Made by a program: the position numbers and the translations under genes
In this document: one piece after another, positions 57,795 through 64,000 of the stretch
Layout of the letters: each line of letters starts with the position of its first letter
Position numbering within the stretch: the stretch's first letter is position 1
The notes under the pieces: model-generated
What the model was told of the DNA's origin: nothing
Databases searched by the model: none
Seen by the model: the letters and a program-made list of their open reading frames with translations, nothing else
Source of the DNA: JBKECY01 sp047975025
Lineage (GTDB): Bacteria > Bacillota > Clostridia > Lachnospirales > Lachnospiraceae
Direction of reading: 5' to 3'
Length of the DNA stretch: 64,000 nucleotides
Assembly: GCA_047975025.1 (NCBI GenBank)
Contig: JBKECY010000050.1
Location: 62,001 to 126,000, forward strand

Positions 57795-59751
57795 ACATCA
57801 TAAAATGCTCCTGTTTCTTCTTGTAGCACTGGTGGCTGCGGGACTCTATCTGTGTACCGCGGTAGCAGATCATGGAGTGATAGGGGCAAGCAGTCCAATG
57901 CCAACTGCGGACAGCGGGCAGGAATCCCTGTCGAACGGGAAATTAGTCATACAAAGCTTTACGAACCAGGGAGATACATTGCGGGGCGTGTCCGTATATA
58001 TCAGCCATACAAGCTGGAGCGCAGCAGAGGGCCAGGATGTGCTGCTGACACTTTCTTCGCAGGGGCAGACCATACAGGAATGGGGCTTAAGCCCATCTGA
58101 TGTTAAAAGTGACGGGTACATAACCTTCATGCTGGATGAAGTACTGACAGACAGTCAGGGAGAGGCATTTGAACTTTCCATCAAAAGTCCCGAAAACGAC
58201 AGTACGCTGGCAGTAGCGAAAAGCTCTGATAACAGCCGCGCCGGTGCGCAGCAGCTTATGCTTGGAACCGAAGCAGTCAGCGGACAGCAGTTGTGCTTTA
58301 GAACTGTGGAAACAGTAGTGTCCTCAGGCCTTTTTACAGTTGTGGCACTCATCATCATCGCTGCACTGCTGCTTGGATTTTTGCGGTTTACCGTACTGCC
58401 AAAACGTCCGGAAGTTGTATTCTTGTTTTTGTTTGTAGCCCTGGGGATTGTCTATATGGCGGCAACTCCGGCATTGAAAACACCGGATGAAATCAATCAT
58501 TTTCTGCGAAGTGTTGATGTAAGAGAAGGAAATCTGATTTCGGAGAACAATCCGGATTCTTTGAAGACGGGACTTGAGAAAGCGGGAGGGTATCTTCCGG
58601 GAAATCTGATTCCGCAAAGCCTGCGAAATGCAACGCAGATTTCGTATCAGAATCTTGCCAGCGCAGCCGGTGAGCGTGTGGACAAAGAACAGTATGAATT
58701 CTATACATTTGCCAATACGACCTTATATTCACCTACCGTATATGTCCCGCAGGCCATTGGAATCTTTTTGGCAGATCTTGTTTCTGACAGTCCGCTGCTT
58801 TGGATGTATGCCGGGCGGATAGTGAATTTTATCTGTATTGCACTACTTTTGTTTTTCTCGGTCAAGTATATACCGTTTGGAAAAAGTCTGATCGTGCTGA
58901 TTTCGTTGTTTCCCATGATGCTGCAGTCTGTCATCTCCCTCTCGGGAGATGGGATGACGTATGCTGCTGTTACGGGGCTTGTCGCTCTTATTTTGTACTT
59001 GCGCTGTACGTATAAGGGGCACCTTAGGAAACGGCACTATTTTATGCTTTTAGGGCTGTGTCTGTTTATAGCGCTTAGTAAGATCGTATACATTCCGCTG
59101 TGTCTGCTTCTGTTTCTGCTGCCTGTGCGGCTGTTCAAGGACAAACGCACTTTTTGGCTGAGCATTGGCAGTATCGCAGGCCTGGCAGTGCTGGCGAACT
59201 TTATCTGGCTGTATCTGGCCTCCGGATTCTTAACGGAGTTTCAGCCGGGGGTTAATTCAGGACAGCAAGTGGTCTATGTACTTCAGCATTTGTGGCAGTA
59301 TGCACTTACCGTCTTTAGAACTGTGAATGTACAAGGGTATGAATTACTCTACGGCATGTTCGGGATTTCTCTGGGGTGGCTGAATATCAATACGGGGGTG
59401 CTGCTTGTAACACTGTATCTGCTTGTTGTACTTAGGACGACGCTGCTGGATAACGATATCAGTCAAAAAGGGTTTACAATACCGATACGTATTTTATTTG
59501 GAGTTACGGGCCTGTGTGTGGCAGCGCTGATCTGCACGAGCCTGTATGTGCAGTGGACGAGCGTAGGCAAAAGCGTGATCGACGGACTTCAGGGACGCTA
59601 TATAATTCCGGTGCTGCTTTTGTTCCTGCTTGCGGTAAAACCACGAGAAGGAATGCTGCATAATCAGGGCCTTAAACTGAGGTATTCCTATGCAACGGCA
59701 CTGACGTTGAGTCTGTGTGCCGCTTCGATGGTAGTACTGGCGGCTTTGTAA
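57757..59751 (+). CDS. DUF2142 family polytopic membrane protein
   Basis: This is a 664-residue protein. One N-terminal helix (about 13-32) is followed by an extracytoplasmic beta-rich domain (about 50-180), and then ten or so helices. The DUF2142 hallmark is ATPALKTPDEINHFLRSVDVREG (key residues P-D-E-x-x-H, about 245-255), which resembles the acidic first-loop motif of GT-C glycosyltransferases. Such proteins are thought to use polyprenyl-linked sugars outside the membrane. The ATG at 57757 follows GGGGAAGAGAG and overlaps the GT2 gene by 38 nt; the open frame upstream is not supported. Confidence 0.86.
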   Translation: MEKRKAMKEAIIKHHKMLLFLLVALVAAGLYLCTAVADHGVIGASSPMPTADSGQESLSNGKLVIQSFTNQGDTLRGVSVYISHTSWSAAEGQDVLLTLSSQGQTIQEWGLSPSDVKSDGYITFMLDEVLTDSQGEAFELSIKSPENDSTLAVAKSSDNSRAGAQQLMLGTEAVSGQQLCFRTVETVVSSGLFTVVALIIIAALLLGFLRFTVLPKRPEVVFLFLFVALGIVYMAATPALKTPDEINHFLRSVDVREGNLISENNPDSLKTGLEKAGGYLPGNLIPQSLRNATQISYQNLASAAGERVDKEQYEFYTFANTTLYSPTVYVPQAIGIFLADLVSDSPLLWMYAGRIVNFICIALLLFFSVKYIPFGKSLIVLISLFPMMLQSVISLSGDGMTYAAVTGLVALILYLRCTYKGHLRKRHYFMLLGLCLFIALSKIVYIPLCLLLFLLPVRLFKDKRTFWLSIGSIAGLAVLANFIWLYLASGFLTEFQPGVNSGQQVVYVLQHLWQYALTVFRTVNVQGYELLYGMFGISLGWLNINTGVLLVTLYLLVVLRTTLLDNDISQKGFTIPIRILFGVTGLCVAALICTSLYVQWTSVGKSVIDGLQGRYIIPVLLLFLLAVKPREGMLHNQGLKLRYSYATALTLSLCAASMVVLAAL

Positions 59752-59818
59752 TGCGTATGGCACCACTGGTTTTGATATATTGACTTTTGGAACAAACAGA
59801 GTGTAGAGGAGAGAAAAA

Positions 59819-61060
59819 ATGGCTGTTTTCAAAGCGTTTTCAGCAATTCGCCCAAGGGCGGATCTGGTGCAACAGGTGGCGGCACTTCCGTATGACGTAA
59901 TGAACCGGACGGAGGCAAAGCAGATGGTGGAAGGGAATCCCTATTCTTTTCTGCATGTAGATAAGGCGGAGATTGATCTGCCGGACACAACAGACCCTTA
60001 TGATGCTTCTGTATATGCGCAGGCGGCCAATACCTTGCAGAGGATGCGCAGAGAAGGAATCTATTTGCAGGATGTGACACCCTGCTACTATATTTACCGT
60101 CTGCGTATGAATGGAAAAGAGCAGGTCGGGATCGTAGGCTGTGCCTCCATCGACGATTATATACATAACCGTATTAAGAAGCATGAGCTGACCAGGGCGG
60201 ACAAAGAAGAAGACAGGATTCGTCATGTCGATACCTGTGATGCGAATACAGGACCCATCTTTCTGGCATATCGCAGCCGCGAAGATATTAACCAGTGTAA
60301 ACACAATTGGATGCAGGAACATCCGCCTGTCTATGATTTTACGGCGGAGGATGGGATACAGCATACGGTATGGGTCGTAGATGATGCAGATACGATTCTG
60401 ACGTTTCGTGATGCGTTTTCAAAACTGGAAGATTTGTACATAGCTGACGGGCACCACAGGGCGGCCTCCGCCGTACAGGTGGGGCTAAAGCGCAGAGCAG
60501 AGCATCCGGAGTATACCGGGAGTGAAGAATTCAATTATTTTCTGGCGGTTGCATTTCCGGACAGCGAATTGGAAATCTTTGACTATAATCGTGTTGTCAG
60601 TGATTTGCATGGAAGAACACAGGAGGAGTTTCTGCAGGAGCTTGCAGAAGTCATGGAGTTGGACACAGTTGCCGCAGCGTATCGTCCGGAAGAAATACAT
60701 ACCTTTGGAATGTATATGAACGGCAGCTGGTATAAATTGACGCTTAAGGACGGTATATGTGATGCGCTGGATACCGTAGGATGCCTGGATGTTTCCGTGC
60801 TGCAGACACAGGTGCTGGCACCGATTCTTGGAATTACAGATCCCAGAACAAGTGACCGGATTGCCTTTGTAGGAGGGATTCGCGGGCTGGCGGAGCTGGA
60901 GCGGCTGGTAGATGGCGGAAAAGCGCTGGCATTCTCCATGTATCCGACTTCCATGGAGGAATTGATGAATATAGCGGATCAAGGTGAAATCATGCCGCCC
61001 AAATCCACATGGTTCGAGCCGAAACTGCGCAGCGGTATTTTTATTCACAGTCTGCGTTAA
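59819..61060 (+). CDS. DUF1015 family protein
   Basis: This 413-residue cytoplasmic protein belongs to the conserved DUF1015 family. Motifs: FKAFSAIRPRADLVQQVAALPYDVMN at the start (key: R-P-x-x-x-x-x-x-V-x-x-x-P-Y-D-V), NPYSFLHVDKAEIDLP, IKKHELTRADKEEDRIRH, LYIADGHHRAASA, and the C-terminal MPPKSTWFEPKLRSGIFIH. The HE-x-T and GHHR motifs suggest an enzyme, but the reaction is not established. The family is often next to serine biosynthesis genes in Clostridia; here serC is 5.5 kb upstream. The ATG follows AGAGGAGAGAAAAA. Confidence 0.9.
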   Translation: MAVFKAFSAIRPRADLVQQVAALPYDVMNRTEAKQMVEGNPYSFLHVDKAEIDLPDTTDPYDASVYAQAANTLQRMRREGIYLQDVTPCYYIYRLRMNGKEQVGIVGCASIDDYIHNRIKKHELTRADKEEDRIRHVDTCDANTGPIFLAYRSREDINQCKHNWMQEHPPVYDFTAEDGIQHTVWVVDDADTILTFRDAFSKLEDLYIADGHHRAASAVQVGLKRRAEHPEYTGSEEFNYFLAVAFPDSELEIFDYNRVVSDLHGRTQEEFLQELAEVMELDTVAAAYRPEEIHTFGMYMNGSWYKLTLKDGICDALDTVGCLDVSVLQTQVLAPILGITDPRTSDRIAFVGGIRGLAELERLVDGGKALAFSMYPTSMEELMNIADQGEIMPPKSTWFEPKLRSGIFIHSLR

Positions 61061-61061
61061 G

Positions 61062-61086
61062 AAATTGCATTCCCAAATGCAATGTA
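61062..61086 (+). terminator. Weak terminator-like hairpin after the DUF1015 gene
   Basis: AATTGCATT pairs with AATGCAAT(G) around CCCA; the tail TGTATTTC is only partly T-rich. Confidence 0.4.
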
Positions 61087-61099
61087 TTTCAGATAACAG

Positions 61100-61128
61100 T
61101 TGCTCAAATACGTGTGACAAGGTATACT
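61100..61128 (+). promoter_or_regulatory. Promoter of glyS
   Basis: TTGCTC (61100-61105) and TATACT (61123-61128) with a 17-nt spacer. The leader is under 35 nt, so no T-box can be present. Confidence 0.6.
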
Positions 61129-61164
61129 AAAAAAAATTACAAGAATATAGCAGGAGCAGATACT

Positions 61165-62559
61165 ATGAAAAAATCAATGGAAAAAATCGTGGCACTGGCA
61201 AAATCAAGAGGATTTGTCTATCCGGGCTCAGAAATTTATGGCGGACTGGCCAATACCTGGGATTATGGTAATCTTGGTGTAGAACTTAAGAACAATGTAA
61301 AAAAAGCCTGGTGGCAGAAGTTCGTTCAGGAATCACCGTATAATGTCGGTGTGGACTGCGCGATTCTCATGAATCCGCAGACATGGGTGGCATCCGGCCA
61401 CCTGGGTGGATTTTCGGATCCCTTGATGGATTGCCGCGAATGTCATGAGCGTTTTCGTGCGGATCAGGTCATTGAGAACTACGCCGCAGACAAAAACCTT
61501 ACGTTGGAGGCATCAGTGGATTCCTGGTCGCAGGAAGCCATGGCGGCCTACATTGAGGAGCATGCGATTCCCTGCCCAACCTGCGGGAAGCATAATTTTA
61601 CTGAAATCCGACAGTTCAATCTGATGTTCAAGACATTTCAGGGAGTTACTGAAGATGCCAAGAATACGGTGTATCTGCGTCCGGAGACGGCACAGGGCAT
61701 CTTTGTAAACTTTAAGAATGTACAAAGAACCTCCAGAAAGAAGATTCCGTTCGGAATCGCACAGATCGGAAAATCCTTCCGTAACGAAATTACACCCGGA
61801 AACTTCACATTCCGTACCCGCGAATTCGAACAGATGGAATTAGAATTCTTCTGCGAACCGGATACGGATTTGGAATGGTTTGCCTACTGGAAGCAATTCT
61901 GTCTGGACTGGCTGAGCACGCTGGGACTCAAAGAGGACGAAGTACGCTATCGTGACCATGACCCGGAAGAGCTTTCCTTTTACAGCAAGGCTACCACAGA
62001 TGTGGAATTCTTATTCCCCTTCGGCTGGGGAGAACTGTGGGGGATCGCTGACCGGACAGATTATGACCTGTCCCAGCACCAGAAAGTGTCAGGGCAGGAT
62101 CTTACGTATTTTGATGATGAGAAGAAGGAAAAGTATATTCCGTATGTTGTAGAACCTTCTTTGGGAGCGGATCGTATGGTACTGGCATTTTTGTGCAGTG
62201 CCTACGACGAAGAAGTATTGGATGAGGAGCGTGCAGACGTACGTACAGTGCTGCGTTTTCATCCGGCACTGGCACCGGTCAAGATCGGTGTGCTTCCGTT
62301 GTCTAAGAAGTTGAATGAAGGGGCTCTGGAGATTTTTACGGAATTATCAAAACAGTACAACTGTGAATTCGATGAACGTGGAAATATTGGAAAGCGTTAC
62401 CGCAGACAGGATGAAATCGGCACACCGTTTTGTATTACCTATGATTTTGAGTCGGCGGACGATGGAGCAGTCACAGTACGTGACAGAGATAGTATGGAGC
62501 AGGAAAGAATCAAAATTGAAGATCTGAAGGACTATTTTGCGGAGAAATTTAAATTCTAA
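61165..62559 (+). CDS. glyS: Glycyl-tRNA synthetase (alpha2, single-chain type)
   Basis: This 464-residue class II synthetase is of the dimeric type shared by Gram-positives, archaea and eukaryotes, rather than the alpha2beta2 GlyQ/GlyS form. Motifs: SRGFVYPGSEIYGGLANTWDYG at the N-terminus, CHERFRADQV, RPETAQGIFVNFKNV, motif 2 FRNEITPGNFTFRTREFEQMELEFF (key residues F-R-N-E-I and R-x-R-E-F), and motif 3 EPSLGADRMVLAFL. The C-terminal anticodon-binding domain reads KIGVLPLSKKLNEGALEI, YDERGNIGKRYRRQDEIGTPFCITYDF-like. The ATG at 61165 follows GCAGGAGCAGATACT; the long upstream open extension is not conserved and lies before the promoter. Confidence 0.96.
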   Translation: MKKSMEKIVALAKSRGFVYPGSEIYGGLANTWDYGNLGVELKNNVKKAWWQKFVQESPYNVGVDCAILMNPQTWVASGHLGGFSDPLMDCRECHERFRADQVIENYAADKNLTLEASVDSWSQEAMAAYIEEHAIPCPTCGKHNFTEIRQFNLMFKTFQGVTEDAKNTVYLRPETAQGIFVNFKNVQRTSRKKIPFGIAQIGKSFRNEITPGNFTFRTREFEQMELEFFCEPDTDLEWFAYWKQFCLDWLSTLGLKEDEVRYRDHDPEELSFYSKATTDVEFLFPFGWGELWGIADRTDYDLSQHQKVSGQDLTYFDDEKKEKYIPYVVEPSLGADRMVLAFLCSAYDEEVLDEERADVRTVLRFHPALAPVKIGVLPLSKKLNEGALEIFTELSKQYNCEFDERGNIGKRYRRQDEIGTPFCITYDFESADDGAVTVRDRDSMEQERIKIEDLKDYFAEKFKF

Positions 62560-62580
62560 GTAATAAGTCCGCTGCGTAAT

Positions 62581-62626
62581 CTCGGTGCGGATGCATAGGG
62601 GGAGAATCCCTTGTGTCCGTATCGAG
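62581..62626 (+). other. Hairpin-forming leader before the zinc-ribbon gene
   Basis: CTCGGTGCGGA (62581-62591) can pair with TCCGTATCGAG (62616-62626), and an inner GGG pairs with CCC around GGAGAAT. The result is a long, interrupted stem. A smaller hairpin AGGCT...AGCCT follows at about 62638-62653. There is no T-run, so a leader structure is more likely than a terminator. Confidence 0.35.
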
Positions 62627-62676
62627 AAACTTGTTTCAGGCTTAGCAGAGCCTATACATTTCGTGGGAAGGAAGCT

Positions 62677-63792
62677 ATGCGAAAATACAATTGTAAGGTA
62701 TGCGGTGCGGAATTATATTTTGATGCGGCAACACAGAAGCTAAAATGTGATTATTGCGGCAGTATGTTCGCACCATTTGAGTATGAAGAACCACAGACCG
62801 GGTTCCAGGAGGAGCCGCCGGAGGAGATACCGGAAGAACCTGCCAAGACAGCAGCCGAGGATTCGGTTTCTCAATACACACAGGCGACCGATGATTCAAC
62901 CGGCGAGCTGGCAGCCTATTCCTGTGCCCATTGCGGCGCGCAGATCATTACGGCGGCCACAACGGTTGCAACAACCTGTGTCTATTGCAACCGTGCTGTC
63001 GTGCTGGAGGGAAATGTTTCGGGTGATTTCAAACCGGACTATGTGCTGCCTTTCGTAAAGGAAAAGAAAGAAGTGGAAACTGCCTATACCAAGATGTGCA
63101 AATCAGCGGTACTGGCGCCAAAAGAATTTAAAGATAAGAATACAATCAAAAAAATAAAGGGAATGTATATTCCTTACTGGCTGCATACAATGCACGTGGA
63201 AGCGGATCTGGATATCAGAGGTGTGAACCAGAGAATCTGGAGCGCGGGTGATTCAGAGTACACAGAAACTTCTATTTACCGGATTGAGGCGCAAGGACAG
63301 GCGGACTATCAGAAAATTTCGACAGATGCATTAAAGGGAATGGACGATGTCTTGATGGATTCTCTCGAACCCTACGATTTCAAAGCGATTCAGCCATTTC
63401 AGGCAGGGTATCTGGCAGGCTATTATACGCAGCGCTATGATGAAGAGGCCGAACAACTGCTGCCAAGAGCCAAAGAACGTGCGCGCAACAGCATTCACGC
63501 ACAGTTACTGTCGAATGCCGGGTCTTACGGAAGTCTGTCGGTTGAAAGCGAAGATATACAGTATTCAGATGTGCATTCGGAATATGCCATGATGCCTGTC
63601 TGGATGATGTATACACAGTACAAGAATAAAGATTATGTGTTTGGCATGAATGGACAGACCGGCAGAATGGTCGGTGATATCCCCAAAGACTATAAGAAAG
63701 CATTGCTGATAACGGGCGGTGTTTTTCTGGGCTCTCAGGTTCTATTGATGTTGCTGCGGGTCATACTTGCGCTTCTGGGAGGTGGATTATGA
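62677..63792 (+). CDS. TFIIB-type zinc-ribbon protein with C-terminal membrane helix
   Basis: This 371-residue protein has two zinc ribbons: YNCKVCGAELYFD...KCDYCGSMF (about 4-30) and YSCAHCGAQI...TTCVYCNRAVVLEG (about 87-115), joined by a Pro/Glu-rich linker. The body (about 120-340) contains YVLPFVKEKKEVETAYTKM and IKKIKGMYIPYWLHTMHVEADLDI (key residues G-M-Y-I-P-Y-W). This occurs in a family of Firmicutes zinc-ribbon proteins and in phage/tellurite-type accessory proteins. One C-terminal helix follows (about 343-367). ATG 62677 follows GGAAGGAAGCT. It overlaps the TPM-domain gene (ATGA), a frequent pairing; the exact role is unknown. Confidence 0.82.
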   Translation: MRKYNCKVCGAELYFDAATQKLKCDYCGSMFAPFEYEEPQTGFQEEPPEEIPEEPAKTAAEDSVSQYTQATDDSTGELAAYSCAHCGAQIITAATTVATTCVYCNRAVVLEGNVSGDFKPDYVLPFVKEKKEVETAYTKMCKSAVLAPKEFKDKNTIKKIKGMYIPYWLHTMHVEADLDIRGVNQRIWSAGDSEYTETSIYRIEAQGQADYQKISTDALKGMDDVLMDSLEPYDFKAIQPFQAGYLAGYYTQRYDEEAEQLLPRAKERARNSIHAQLLSNAGSYGSLSVESEDIQYSDVHSEYAMMPVWMMYTQYKNKDYVFGMNGQTGRMVGDIPKDYKKALLITGGVFLGSQVLLMLLRVILALLGGGL

Positions 63793-64000
63793 GAAAATCA
63801 GTGACAGCCATTCTGCTTTTTTTATTGCTTGCTTTGCCGTTCGTATCTGTGGGCGCAGCTGTGGTTGACCGCAGTGAAATGTCCGCTAACTACGCGCAAA
63901 GTGCCGCACCGCTGCTTACGGATAATGCAGACAGAGTCTATGATTATGCGGGGGTCTTAAGTGAAACAGAGATACAAAATCTGGAAAGTACAATCGCAGA
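63789..64000 (+). CDS. TPM-domain secreted/membrane protein (5' part, cut by the window end)
   Basis: The first 70 residues are visible: a signal peptide (MRKSVTAILLFLLLALPFVSVGAA), a short linker, and the start of a TPM domain (RVYDYAGVLSETEIQNLEST), the usual opening of this family (Psb32/MOLO1-like phosphatase-fold domain). The start overlaps the stop of the zinc-ribbon gene as ATGA, showing translational coupling. The rest lies beyond position 64000. Confidence 0.8.
   Translation, partial: MRKSVTAILLFLLLALPFVSVGAAVVDRSEMSANYAQSAAPLLTDNADRVYDYAGVLSETEIQNLESTIA

Overview
The window looks like a chromosomal segment of a Clostridia bacterium, most likely a gut Lachnospiraceae. This rests on the low-to-mid G+C, AGGAGG-type ribosome binding sites, near-consensus sigma-A promoters, tRNAs without encoded CCA, a pta-ackA acetate pathway, single-chain alpha2-type glycyl-tRNA synthetase, a Clostridia-like 6S RNA and an L19 leader. 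No phage, IS or CRISPR element is visible. Most genes are on the + strand. The - strand holds TraX/LytTR, an ArsC/Spx-like gene, tmcAL, and the COG0523 GTPase plus mtaB pair.

Region by region: 1-4.8 kb carries corA, a rhomboid-like pseudoprotease, pyruvate kinase and diaminopimelate decarboxylase. 4.8-12.3 kb holds a cobalamin riboswitch with its own promoter and terminator, followed by a giant secreted protein. That protein starts with a DUF4430 (transcobalamin/intrinsic-factor-like beta) domain and ends in cell-wall-binding repeats, but the reading frame is broken twice. 12.3-14.8 kb holds tRNA-Leu(CAA), a TraX-family membrane protein and an orphan LytTR response regulator. 14.8-23.3 kb is one 2,794-residue secreted repeat protein with a two-type alternating repeat of about 1.5 kb and a DUF5648-like end. 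23.4-35.7 kb is mainly housekeeping: lipoprotein, polA-coaE-walJ, ACT and UPF0210 proteins, tmcAL, pta-ackA and yceD-rpmF. 35.8-40.5 kb is a corrinoid methyltransferase island: PocR/AraC regulator, COG0523 GTPase, MtaB, and an MtaA/UroD-family protein transcribed divergently from mtaB. It has no corrinoid protein gene (mtaC). 40.6-48 kb carries tRNA-Arg(CCG), rluF-type pseudouridine synthase, ligA, metA, 6S RNA, galM, BrkB and rplS. 48.1-53.1 kb is a cobamide lower-ligand/nucleotide-loop operon: DUF308, cobT, cobU, cobS, a short cobU paralogue, cobC and a TIM-barrel hydrolase that is a good CbiR candidate. 53.2-64 kb carries serC, envelope-glycopolymer genes (LtaS-like, GT2, DUF2142), DUF1015, glyS, and a zinc-ribbon/TPM pair cut by the window end.

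The recurring theme is corrinoid use. There is a B12-riboswitch-controlled surface protein with a B12-carrier-type domain, a methanol-type corrinoid methyltransferase set with a PocR-type sensor, and an operon able to finish or remodel cobamides from salvaged corrinoids. No corrin-ring synthesis genes are present here. The working picture is an organism that captures external corrinoids, remodels them and uses them for methyl transfer. The family assignments come from sequence motifs; the linkage between loci is inference.
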